DNA from: Oscillospiraceae bacterium
GTDB lineage: Bacteria > Bacillota > Clostridia > Oscillospirales > Ruminococcaceae
DNA: 7,031 nt
NCBI GenBank assembly: GCA_014858325.1
Contig: RKCM01000218.1
Span: 1-7,031 of the forward strand
Reading direction: 5' to 3'
Below are positions 1 to 6,734 of this stretch, in pieces; within the stretch, counting starts at the first letter, position 1; each line of letters starts with the position of its first letter. The notes under the pieces were generated by a model. It ran no database searches. It saw only the letters and a list, made by a program, of their open reading frames with translations, and was not told the DNA's origin. The translations under genes were made by a program, and so were the position numbers.

Positions 1-1
1 C

Positions 2-916
2 AATACGGAGTACGCTCTTTGCTACTGCAAGGACCGTGCAAACCCCGCCATGGTGCGCCGGGTGCGCGCCATTCTGCAAAGCGCACGGCCGGAGCTGCTG
101 CTGGATTCCAGCTATTTTCTGCCCTGGCTCTTCCCAACCAAGCTGCGCCTGTTTGCGCCCGTCAGTTACACCGAGCGCCCCGCCGTGGCCGTCGCCAAGC
201 TCTGTGAGGGGAAGCTCGTCATTCTGGTCAACGGCAGCCCCTCGGCCCTCGTTCTGCCCAGCCTTTTCTGTGAAAACTTCGATTGTCTTGACGATTACGC
301 CACCACCGCCGTCTTTTCGTCACTGGTGCGGCTGCTCAAATACGGGGCATTCTACCTCAGCATTTTTTTGCCGGGGCTCTTTGTCTGTCTGGCGGTCTAC
401 CTGCCCGAGCTCATCCCGCCGCAGCTGCTCTTTAAGATCGAAGCCGCCGAAAAAGCCACGCCATTGCCCCTGTTTGCAGAGATGCTGCTCATCATCGTGA
501 TCTTGGAAATCATCCGGGAGGCGGGCCTGCGGATGCCCCAGACGCTGGGCCATGCGGTGAGCCTTGTGGCCGCCCTCATTGTGGGAGATGCTGCCATTGC
601 CGCCGGGCTTATGAGCACGCCGGTGCTGCTGGTGGCGGGCGTAACGTCGGTGTCCATTTTCGTCACACCTGCTCTCTATGAGCCTGCGACCCTGCTGCGG
701 CTGGCGGTCACGCTGGCGGCTGGGCTGGCAGGCCCGGTGGGCCTTGTGGGGGCCGCACTGGCAGTGCTGTTTGGGCTGACGGACGTTTCGGCGCTGGGGG
801 TGGCTTACCTCAGCGGGGCTGTGTTCTCGGAGGACGGCGTCATCCGCAGAAACTACCGTGCCCTTTCCCGCCGCCCCTTCACCATCTGGAAAAACGGAAG
901 GAGGAAGGACTCATGA
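2..916 (+). CDS. gerA: GerA-family spore germination receptor subunit A (5' partial)
   Basis: This is the A subunit of a GerA-type germinant receptor, a spore inner-membrane protein that works with B and C subunits to sense nutrients and trigger germination. The reading frame is open from the window edge. The residues before the ATG at 50 (CYCKDRANPAMVRRVRAIL region) already match the family's conserved soluble domain, so that ATG is internal. About 304 residues are visible, against a usual length near 480-500, so the N-terminal third is missing. Family landmarks are a GKLVILVNGSPSALVLP segment (about 209-259), which ends the soluble domain; hydrophobic helices from about 340; and the highly conserved EIIREAGLRMP followed by GHAVSLVAALIVGDAA (about 506-595). 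The C-terminus is short and basic. The stop overlaps the next start as ATGA. SpoVAF, a close paralogue, is possible, but the downstream GerB-like and GerC-like genes favour a GerA operon. Confidence 0.93.
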   Translation, partial: NTEYALCYCKDRANPAMVRRVRAILQSARPELLLDSSYFLPWLFPTKLRLFAPVSYTERPAVAVAKLCEGKLVILVNGSPSALVLPSLFCENFDCLDDYATTAVFSSLVRLLKYGAFYLSIFLPGLFVCLAVYLPELIPPQLLFKIEAAEKATPLPLFAEMLLIIVILEIIREAGLRMPQTLGHAVSLVAALIVGDAAIAAGLMSTPVLLVAGVTSVSIFVTPALYEPATLLRLAVTLAAGLAGPVGLVGAALAVLFGLTDVSALGVAYLSGAVFSEDGVIRRNYRALSRRPFTIWKNGRRKDS

Positions 917-1743
917 AAACCCTGCAGAGCTCTCTGCATCCCCGCACCCTGATGCTGGGGGTGGCAGCCTCCGCCTGGGCCGAAAACCTGCTGGGGGCCG
1001 GGTCCTGCTCGCCCCGGCAGATGTTCTGGCTGGGCCTGCCCTGCACCCTGATGCTCTGCCTGATATCCGCGCTGGTCGGCACGGAGCTTTCCGACGAGTG
1101 CAGGCGGGGGACCCTCTCCAAACTGGGCAGTTTCGTTTTGGGGGTCTGGTTTCTGGCAGAGCTGGCCTGCACAGCCTTCACAGCCCACACCCTCTGCCGG
1201 GCGCAGTTCGATTCTCTGGCTGTGCTGGGCCTTTTGCCGTTGCTGCTGCTGGCCGGGTGGGCCCTGCCGACGGCGGTGTTCGACCGCTCCTCCGTGGTCC
1301 TGTGGGGCGCGGCCGCGCTGGCGGCGCTGTTAGGCATCTGCGGGCTGTGGGGGCAGCTGCGCTGGCAAAACCTGTACACACCTGCGCCGGGCAGCACGGC
1401 GCCGCTGCTGCCCATCTACCCGGAATACTTTGCTTTTGGCTTGCTCTGCCCGCCCGCGGAAGGGCGAAGGGGCGTCTGGATGCCGCTGGGCACGCTGGCC
1501 GTACAGGTGGCGCACTGCCTGCTGTTGGCTCTGCTGTTTGGCAGCGCCGAGGAATTTATCCAACCGGGCATGGAGCTTTTGGGAGCGGTGACGCTGGGCG
1601 GCGCATCCAGCTTTGATGCGGTGTTTCTGCTGGTCTGGCTGGCGGCAGCGCTCTTTCGCGTCTGCGTTCTCGCAAAGGTGTTCTGCCTGTTGGCAGGCCG
1701 TCTGTCTGCCCGCCCGCCGCGCCGGAAGGAGGGAGCTGCATGA
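913..1743 (+). CDS. GerB-like spore germination membrane protein, compact and divergent
   Basis: Predicted integral membrane protein of 276 residues in the B-subunit position of a gerA-gerB-gerC operon. GerB proteins are APC-superfamily transporter-like subunits that take part in germinant recognition. Hydrophobic helices are visible at about residues 36-55, 73-93, 102-122, 127-146, 190-210 and 235-260. Weak GerB-like cues are the NLYTPAPGS...PLLPIYPEYFAFGLLC stretch (153-179), which resembles the loop of GerB proteins before their conserved PFGE-type helix, and the late helix DAVFLLVWLAAALFRVCVLA (235-254), which resembles a family W-containing helix. It is well short of the usual 360 or so residues and about 10 helices, and overall similarity is low, so the family call rests partly on position. 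The start is set by AAGGAGGA at 898-905, seven bases before the ATG, and the ATG overlaps the upstream stop. The sequence is complete, with no frameshift seen. Confidence 0.68.
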   Translation: MKTLQSSLHPRTLMLGVAASAWAENLLGAGSCSPRQMFWLGLPCTLMLCLISALVGTELSDECRRGTLSKLGSFVLGVWFLAELACTAFTAHTLCRAQFDSLAVLGLLPLLLLAGWALPTAVFDRSSVVLWGAAALAALLGICGLWGQLRWQNLYTPAPGSTAPLLPIYPEYFAFGLLCPPAEGRRGVWMPLGTLAVQVAHCLLLALLFGSAEEFIQPGMELLGAVTLGGASSFDAVFLLVWLAAALFRVCVLAKVFCLLAGRLSARPPRRKEGAA

Positions 1744-2717
1744 GCAAAAACGCTGCGCTGCGCCTGTTGGCGGTGGGCCTGCTTCTTTGCTGGTGCGGGC
1801 TCTTTCTCCGCACCGAAACCACGGAAAAAAGCATGGTGCGGCTCATTTTTGCCGATCCCACCGAAACCGGCTGGACGGTAGGGCTTTTATACCAGTTCCC
1901 GGAGGCGGCCGCCGACTCCGCAGATGCGGCCGCTTCCGTCCGTCTGGAGCTTGGGGAGGGCGAAACGCCGGAAAAGGCACTGCTTGCCGCCGAAAAAGCC
2001 CTGCACCAGCAGGCCAATTACCGCCTTTGCGAGTATCTTTTGCTGGGGCCCGGCTGGAGTGGCAGTGCCCTGCAAACGTGGGAGCCTCTGGTGCAGCAGC
2101 ACCCGGAGCTCCGCCTTTCGATCAAACTGCTGGCGGCGGAGTTTTCGGGGGCAGCCCTCTCCGCTCAGGTCCGGGAGAACGAGCAGCTTCCCGAGCAGCT
2201 GCTTCAAACCGTGAAAACCGCTGCATCCACCGCACCCCGGCTTTATCGGTTCCGCCGGGATCAGGGCATTCTGCTGCCTCTGCTGCGCCTTACGGACGGG
2301 AAAGCGGAGCTGCAGGAGGAGGGTCTGCTGCTTTCCGCTCGGGGAGCGACGGCCCTTTCCGCCGAAGAGACAGCCATGGCAGCGCTTTTGCTTGGAGCGG
2401 GCAGCCGCACCCAATTGGACGCAGCCGAGCAGACGCTTACCGTTCGGCACAGCGTATGCGGTGTGCAGGCAGTGGGGGAGGGCTTTCTTGTAGACCTGAC
2501 GCTCCAGCGCCGTGCGGGTACGCCCGCCCCCACCGAAGCCCAGCGGCAGGCCCTGCAGGCTCTCTGTGAGGAAACGGTGCGCATCTGCTGGGGAAACGGG
2601 CTCGATCTGCTCTCACTTTCGGCGTTTCGTGCCCAGCGGGACGGGCCCGGCCAAAACACGCTGACAACAAAAAACGCCTGCCCGGAATTGCGGGCAGACG
2701 TGCGATTTTTGGGATGA
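1740..2717 (+). CDS. GerC-like (Ger(x)C family) spore germination protein
   Basis: Third gene of the germination operon, 325 residues, in the place of the C subunit, normally a lipoprotein on the outer face of the spore inner membrane. The N-terminus is a hydrophobic signal or anchor (residues 8-23) containing LLLCWCG. C17-W18 aligns with the CW that follows the lipid-modified position in GerC proteins, but residue -1 is Leu, so there is no canonical lipobox. The middle follows the family: a beta-rich start (33-53), then GETPEKALLAAEKAL (74-88) and YRLCEYLLLGPGW (94-106), matching the GerC pattern of a Gly-Thr-x-x-x-Ala helix followed by a strand. EEGLLLSARGATALSAEETA (193-212) resembles the repeated-strand region. 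It is shorter than the usual 370-400 residues. The start has AAGGAGGG at 1726-1733, and the ATG overlaps the upstream stop as ATGA. The last codons encode the terminator of the opposing operon. Confidence 0.72.
   Translation: MSKNAALRLLAVGLLLCWCGLFLRTETTEKSMVRLIFADPTETGWTVGLLYQFPEAAADSADAAASVRLELGEGETPEKALLAAEKALHQQANYRLCEYLLLGPGWSGSALQTWEPLVQQHPELRLSIKLLAAEFSGAALSAQVRENEQLPEQLLQTVKTAASTAPRLYRFRRDQGILLPLLRLTDGKAELQEEGLLLSARGATALSAEETAMAALLLGAGSRTQLDAAEQTLTVRHSVCGVQAVGEGFLVDLTLQRRAGTPAPTEAQRQALQALCEETVRICWGNGLDLLSLSAFRAQRDGPGQNTLTTKNACPELRADVRFLG
2665..2700 (-). terminator. Rho-independent terminator of the phosphate operon, inside the 3' end of the gerC-like gene
   Basis: Read on the minus strand, CGTCTGCCCG (2700-2691) pairs with CGGGCAGGCG (2684-2675) as a 10-bp stem with one G-U wobble and a six-base loop, followed at once by six T (2674-2669) and GTTG. 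It lies 19 bases beyond the stop of the sensor kinase gene. On the plus strand the wobble becomes an A/C mismatch, leaving a 7-bp stem (2678-2684 with 2691-2697), and the nearest T-run (2706-2710) begins eight bases after the 10-bp arm equivalent. It should therefore work mainly for the minus-strand operon and only weakly for the germination operon. Confidence 0.85.
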
Positions 2718-2718
2718 T

Positions 2719-4068
2719 CTAGTGGGCCGTCTCGAACACGACGGTGATGGTGGTGCCCACGTCCAGCTCACTGTCCAGCTTGATGCGGGCGTTGTGGATG
2801 CGGGCAATGTGCTTGACGATGGCAAGGCCGAGGCCGGTGCCGCCGGTGGCTTTGCTGCGGCTCTTATCCACGCGATAGAACCGCTCAAAAACGCTGGCCT
2901 GGGCTTCTTTCGGGATGCCGATGCCGTTGTCTTTCACGGTCAGGGTACAGTGGCCGTCCCGGGTGCAGGCGGTGATGAGCTGCACCTTGCCGCCGGGGTG
3001 GTTGTAGCGGATGGCATTGTCGCACAGGTTCTGGCACAGCTCGTCCAGCAGGGCGCGGCTGCCCAGCACCGGGGCGCTCTCGCCGAGGTAGGTCAGGGAG
3101 ATGTAGGCACGCTTGGCGTTCATCTTCTGCCGCTCCGCGCATTCCCTGGCCACATCCAGCAGGTCCACCCGCTCCATGGTGGGGGGCGTGCCGACTTCGG
3201 TCACGTTATCCAAATTGGACAGCTGCAAAATATCGTTGACCAGCTGGATCATCCGCCGCGCCTCGGTATGGATCTTCTGCGCAAAGGCGGGGACATCCGC
3301 GGATTTGGCAATGCCCGTTTCCATGAGTTCGGCATAGCCGGAAATGCTGGTAAGGGGCGTTTTCAGCTCATGGCTGACATTGGCCGTAAACTCCTGCCGC
3401 ATCTTCTCATTGTTTTCCCGCAGCAGGCGGTCGGAGTGGATGCTCTCCGCAAAGGGGATGAGCTCGCGGTAGGGGACATTTTCCTGAATATGGTCGAGGT
3501 CGTCGGTCATCCTCAGCACAGGCTGCACGAGCGTCTTCGTCAGCAGCCCGGCCATAATGGCGGCGGCCCCCATCATCAACAGGCAGCTCAGCAGGATGGC
3601 GGGGAGCGCATCGTCATAGATGGACCAGATCGTTTCCGAATCCTGCGCGACGCGCAGGATCTCACCCGTGGGCAGCAGGGCAGCATAATAGTAGGTCTCG
3701 TACCCGGTGGTCTGCGAGTCGCGGCAGTTGCGGCCTTCGCCCTGCTGCATGGCCTGCTGGATCTCCGGGCGGGTCAGGTGGTTTTCCATAGGGCCGTCGG
3801 TGGCCGATTCAAACAGCACATCGCCATCCGGGTCAATGAGGGTGATGCGGAGGTCACCCGTAACATAGCTGCGCAGCGCGGCGGAGTCCTCGGCCTGCGC
3901 GTACCCGGCGGCTACAAGGCTGGCCTCGTTCTCCAGCGCCGTCCAGGCCTGAGCGCGGAACGCCTTGTGGAAGACAAAGATGCAGAGGGCCGCCGTGCAT
4001 ACCAGCCCGGCAAAGCCCATCAAAAAGAGCCGATAGCCGATTTTTTCTTCCATGCTGCCCGGTTTCAT
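2719..4068 (-). CDS. phoR: PhoR-type sensor histidine kinase
   Basis: Membrane sensor kinase of 449 residues that would phosphorylate the adjacent PhoB-type regulator under phosphate limitation. Order of parts: transmembrane helix about 12-33; an extracytoplasmic PAS-like sensor about 40-150 with LRITLIDPDGDVLFES (73-88) and GETYYYAALL-like strands, typical of Firmicutes PhoR; second helix about 155-176; short HAMP-like linker; dimerisation/phosphoacceptor domain with SHELKTPLT, His233 being the phosphorylated residue; and an ATP-binding domain with N box NLCDNAIRYN (347-356), G1 box DNGIGIP (380-386), F box FERFYRVD (394-401) and G2 box GTGLGLAIVKH (410-420). All catalytic motifs are intact. 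The start overlaps the regulator stop as ATGA. GAGGAGG at 4085-4079 supports this start over the internal Met6. The linker is only weakly HAMP-like. The signal sensed is inferred from context. Confidence 0.93.
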   Translation of the reverse strand: MKPGSMEEKIGYRLFLMGFAGLVCTAALCIFVFHKAFRAQAWTALENEASLVAAGYAQAEDSAALRSYVTGDLRITLIDPDGDVLFESATDGPMENHLTRPEIQQAMQQGEGRNCRDSQTTGYETYYYAALLPTGEILRVAQDSETIWSIYDDALPAILLSCLLMMGAAAIMAGLLTKTLVQPVLRMTDDLDHIQENVPYRELIPFAESIHSDRLLRENNEKMRQEFTANVSHELKTPLTSISGYAELMETGIAKSADVPAFAQKIHTEARRMIQLVNDILQLSNLDNVTEVGTPPTMERVDLLDVARECAERQKMNAKRAYISLTYLGESAPVLGSRALLDELCQNLCDNAIRYNHPGGKVQLITACTRDGHCTLTVKDNGIGIPKEAQASVFERFYRVDKSRSKATGGTGLGLAIVKHIARIHNARIKLDSELDVGTTITVVFETAH

Positions 4069-4754
4069 TCTTCGGGTTCCTCCTCGCCGTCTGCCAGCTT
4101 ATAGCCCACCTTGCGCACGGTGCAGATATATCGGCCCGCATCGCCCAGCTTTTTGCGCAGGGTGCGGATGTGCATATCCACGGTGCGGCTCTCCACGGAA
4201 ATGTCGGTGCCCCACACCACCTGCAAAATGGTCTCGCGGGTCACGACAAGGTTGGTGTGCTCCAGCAGCAGCCGAAGCAGGCTGTATTCTTTGTAGGTCA
4301 GGTCAACGCTGGCCCCGTTCACCGTCACGCTGTGGCGGGCATTGTCCAGCAGGATCTCATGGAAAGAATACACCTCGCTGTGGGTCTCGGGCTCAGAGCG
4401 GCGGAGCGTCGCCCGCACCCGGCTCAGAAATTCCATGATGCCGAAGGGCTTGCTGATGTAATCGTCGGCTCCGCAGTCCAGGCCCCGCACGGTGTCCAGC
4501 TCGCTGGATTTGGCCGTGACCATGATGATGGGCAGCCGCCGAAGGGAAGGGGTGCTGCGCAGCTTTTTCAGGATGGAAAAGCCGTCTTCGCCGGGCAGCA
4601 TCACGTCCAGGATCACAAGCTCGGGTTCCGCCGTCCGCATGGCCTGCCAGAAAGGCTCCGGCGAGGCAAAGCTCTGCACGGTGTAGCCGTTGGATTGCAG
4701 GGCATACTGCTCCAGCTCGCGGATGGCGTCGTCATCTTCTACGATATAGATCAT
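4065..4754 (-). CDS. phoB: PhoB-type (OmpR/PhoB family) response regulator
   Basis: DNA-binding response regulator of 229 residues, the expected partner of the PhoR-type kinase encoded just downstream. The receiver domain (1 to about 118) has the acidic triad EDD (6-8), phosphoacceptor Asp50 in VILDVMLPGEDG, Thr80 and Lys102 in SKPFG, which is the complete active site. The winged-helix effector domain (about 127-221) has the family pattern LTYKEYSLLRLLLEH (152-166), VTRETILQVVWG (171-182), RTVDMHIRTLRKKLG (190-204) and the final wing TVRKVGYKL (212-220). The start overlaps the transporter stop as ATGA and has GGAGG at 4769-4765, ten bases upstream. The acidic tail EEEPEE is unremarkable. The assignment to phosphate control, rather than another OmpR-family duty, rests on the kinase type, the transporter and the repeat elements in the operon promoter. 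In Bacillus nomenclature this would be phoP. Confidence 0.92.
   Translation of the reverse strand: MIYIVEDDDAIRELEQYALQSNGYTVQSFASPEPFWQAMRTAEPELVILDVMLPGEDGFSILKKLRSTPSLRRLPIIMVTAKSSELDTVRGLDCGADDYISKPFGIMEFLSRVRATLRRSEPETHSEVYSFHEILLDNARHSVTVNGASVDLTYKEYSLLRLLLEHTNLVVTRETILQVVWGTDISVESRTVDMHIRTLRKKLGDAGRYICTVRKVGYKLADGEEEPEE
4077..4085 (-). promoter_or_regulatory. Ribosome binding site of the phoR gene
   Basis: GAGGAGGAA on the minus strand, inside the 3' end of the regulator gene. Ten bases separate GAGGAGG from the ATG at 4068. It decides between the overlapping ATG and the in-frame ATG five codons later, which has no comparable purine run at a proper distance. The same ten-base spacing is seen upstream of the other two genes of this operon. 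Confidence 0.7.
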
Positions 4755-6544
4755 TGTTCGTTTTCCTCCGTTGCAGCATCATTCTCCGGGAAAAGATAGC
4801 GCTCACGGTAGCGGTCCAGGCGGCGCTGGAAGTCTTCGCTCTCCTTGGTGTCGGCGCTGCCGCTGCGCAGTTCATTCAGGTAGGCGTGGGTGTCAAAGCT
4901 GTCCTGTGCCACCTCGATCTGGGCAACCGCCACATTGGAGCAGTGGTCGCAGACGCGCTCATAGTTGGTCAGCAGGTCATCCAGCACAAAGCCGTACTCG
5001 ATGGAGCAGCTGCCGGCCTGCAGGCGGGCGATGTGCCGTGCCTTGATGGCGCGCACCAGCTCGTCCACCACCTGCTCCAGCGGCTCGACCTTGCCCGCCA
5101 GATGCAGATCGCCCTTGCGGAATGCCTCAGTGGTGCGGTTCAGCGTATCCTGCACGGCGTCTTCCAGCACCTGCAGCTCTTCCCGGGCATCCTGCGAGAA
5201 CTGGACGTTCTTGGTGTGCATCTCCTCGGCAGATTCCAGCAGGTTGACAGAGTGGTCGCTGATGCGCTCAAAATCGCTGATGGTGTGCAGCAGGGTGTTC
5301 ACGCTCTGGCTGTCGGCGTGGGTCAGCTCCCGGCCGGACAGCTTGACAAGGTAGGTGCCCAGCGCGTCCTCGTAATGGTCCACCTTGGATTCTTCTTCTT
5401 TGACCTTCTCAGCCAGAGCGTCGTCCCAGTGGTGGGTCAGGCTCATGGCCTGGAGCACGCCCACCCGGGCCAGCTCGGCCATCTCGCCGGTGGCGGCACG
5501 GGCACGCTCCACCGCCATGGCGGGGGTGTTCAGCAGACGGTCGTCCAGCAGAGCAAAGCTCTCTTTTTCCGCGTCGTCCGGGATGGTCAGGATGGCCAGC
5601 TTCTCCAGCAGATTGGAGAAGGGCAGGAGCACCACCGTGGCCGAAACGTTGAACACCGAGTGGACGACTGCAATGCCCCAGGCGGCGATGGTCTGGTGCA
5701 CAAAGCTGAACTGCAGCACACCATTCAGACCATAGAAAAGGACAAGGAAGAGCGAGACGCCGATGATGTTGAAGTACAGGTGCACCATAGCGGCGCGGCG
5801 GGCGTTTTTGTTTGCGCCCACCGAGGAGAGCAGCGCGGTGACGCAGGTGCCGATGTTCTGGCCCATGATGATGGGAATGGCGCTGCCGTAGGTGATGACG
5901 CCGGTGGAGCTCAGCGCCTGCAGGATGCCCACGCTGGCGGAGGAGGACTGGATGATGCCGGTGACGACCGCACCCACCAGAACGCCCAGAATGGGGTTGG
6001 AGAAGCGGACGAAGAGGCTGGTGAACCACTCCTCATTCTGCAGCGGAGCCACTGCGTCGGACATGGTGGTCATGCCCGTCATCAGGATGGCAAAGCCGAT
6101 GAGGATGGTGCCGACGCCCTTCTTCTTCTCGCTCCTAGTCATATAGAGCAGGATGCCGAGGAAGGCCAGAAGGGGACTGAAGGACGTGGGTTTGAGCATT
6201 TTGATGAAGATGCTGTCGCCCTGCAGGCCCGAAAGGCTCAAAATCCAGCTGGTAACGGTGGTACCCACGTTGCTGCCCATGATGATGCCGATGGCCTGGT
6301 GCAGCTCCATGATGCCGCTGTTGACGAAGCCCACCACCATAACGGTGGTAGCGGAAGAAGACTGGATGATAGCAGTGACGCAAAGGCCAAGGAAAAAGCC
6401 CTTGAGCGGGTTGTCGGTCAGCCGACTCAGGATTTTTTGCAGCTGGCCGCCGGCCTGCTTTTCCAGCGCTTTGCCCATGATGTCCATACCAAATAGGAAC
6501 AGGGCAAGGCCTCCGGCCAGCGAAAAGACATTGAAGATGGTCAT
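4751..6544 (-). CDS. Na+/phosphate cotransporter (NptA/PNaS family) with C-terminal PhoU domain
   Basis: Predicted sodium-coupled inorganic phosphate importer of 597 residues. The membrane half (about 1-320) shows the two inverted Na/Pi-cotransporter repeats, each with the signature glutamine-serine motif: QSSSATT at 61-67 and QSSSAS at 199-204, followed by GSNVGTTVT (90-98) and GQNIGTCVTALL (228-239), which form the substrate and sodium sites. The cytoplasmic half (about 340-560) is a PhoU-like helical bundle with two metal-binding motifs, DFERISDHSVN (424-434) and NYERVCDHCSN (527-537). The polar tail (560-597) is probably disordered. Such fusions are common in Firmicutes. First gene of the operon: the ATG at 6544 has GAGG at 6558-6555, ten bases upstream, and the stop overlaps the regulator start. 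The PhoU domain may report Pi flux to the kinase; that is inference. Confidence 0.94.
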   Translation of the reverse strand: MTIFNVFSLAGGLALFLFGMDIMGKALEKQAGGQLQKILSRLTDNPLKGFFLGLCVTAIIQSSSATTVMVVGFVNSGIMELHQAIGIIMGSNVGTTVTSWILSLSGLQGDSIFIKMLKPTSFSPLLAFLGILLYMTRSEKKKGVGTILIGFAILMTGMTTMSDAVAPLQNEEWFTSLFVRFSNPILGVLVGAVVTGIIQSSSASVGILQALSSTGVITYGSAIPIIMGQNIGTCVTALLSSVGANKNARRAAMVHLYFNIIGVSLFLVLFYGLNGVLQFSFVHQTIAAWGIAVVHSVFNVSATVVLLPFSNLLEKLAILTIPDDAEKESFALLDDRLLNTPAMAVERARAATGEMAELARVGVLQAMSLTHHWDDALAEKVKEEESKVDHYEDALGTYLVKLSGRELTHADSQSVNTLLHTISDFERISDHSVNLLESAEEMHTKNVQFSQDAREELQVLEDAVQDTLNRTTEAFRKGDLHLAGKVEPLEQVVDELVRAIKARHIARLQAGSCSIEYGFVLDDLLTNYERVCDHCSNVAVAQIEVAQDSFDTHAYLNELRSGSADTKESEDFQRRLDRYRERYLFPENDAATEENEQ

Positions 6545-6592
6545 GTTCGTGTTTCCTCACTTTAATTTGACGTGTTATTTTCCCTCCCTTTG

Positions 6593-6598
6593 AGTATA
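6593..6598 (-). promoter_or_regulatory. -10 box of the predicted Pho-controlled promoter
   Basis: TATACT on the minus strand, five of six matches to the sigma-A consensus. The base pairs 17 bp further upstream (TTTCCG, 6621-6616) are a poor -35, as expected of an activator-dependent promoter. The nearest TTTACAT repeat ends eight bases upstream. The predicted start is near 6586, giving a leader of about 42 bases to the transporter ATG. Confidence 0.55.
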
Positions 6599-6606
6599 GG
6601 GCTCCA

Positions 6607-6647
6607 ATGTAAAATCGGAAATCGGGAAAATGTAAAACTCATGTAAA
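6607..6647 (-). promoter_or_regulatory. Putative Pho box: three TTTACAT repeats
   Basis: On the minus strand TTTACAT occurs exactly at 6647-6641, 6636-6630 and 6613-6607. The first two are spaced 11 bp start to start, so the TTTACA hexamers are separated by five bases. The third is 23 bp from the second, about two further helical turns. Weaker TTTCC motifs lie between. Phosphate regulators of the PhoB/PhoP family bind such tandem repeats; the Bacillus consensus is TT(A/T/C)ACA with about five-base spacers. Relative to the inferred start near 6586 the array covers roughly -61 to -21, the usual position for an activating PhoP site. The regulator encoded in the operon is the obvious ligand. Confidence 0.7.
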
Positions 6648-6666
6648 GTGCCCGGAAACAATTTCT

Positions 6667-6694
6667 ATTATAAAGGAAATGGCGCGGGATGCAA
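6667..6694 (-). promoter_or_regulatory. Possible second, upstream promoter of the phosphate operon
   Basis: A perfect TATAAT lies on the minus strand at 6672-6667. The best -35 is TTGCAT (6694-6689) with a 16-bp spacer, only three of six matches. If active, it would start near 6660 and its transcript would run through the TTTACAT repeats. The element sits in AT-rich DNA and could be fortuitous. Confidence 0.35.
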
Positions 6695-6734
6695 GCGGGA
6701 AGGACGAAAAGGGTGAAAACATTTGAGGGAACAA

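Noticed and set aside
50..52. ATG at 50 as the true start of the GerA-family gene.
   Set aside because: The frame is open to the window edge, the preceding residues fit the conserved soluble domain, no ribosome binding site precedes the ATG, and the protein would lack most of that domain.
858..2569. Overlapping alternative plus-strand frames 858-1616 and 1613-2569 across the germination operon.
   Set aside because: They give Arg/Gly/Ala/Pro-rich sequence typical of out-of-frame GC-rich DNA, and they conflict with the RBS-led ATGA-linked genes.
2722..4104. A 460-codon open frame on the plus strand opposite phoR, and a similar one at 4170-4799 opposite phoB.
   Set aside because: Same cause: codon-aligned antisense frames in genes lacking TTA, CTA and TCA codons. 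The sense frames carry complete kinase and regulator motifs.
4754..6496. A 580-codon open frame on the plus strand opposite the Na/Pi cotransporter.
   Set aside because: It is codon-aligned with the real gene, so it is open merely because that gene avoids TTA, CTA and TCA codons. Its product is a low-complexity His/Asp/Gly/Gln-rich string with no family features.
6713..6726. TGAAAACATTTGAG considered as a catabolite-response (cre) site upstream of hprK.
   Set aside because: The left half fits, but the central CG and the right half of the TGWAANCGNTNWCA pattern do not match.
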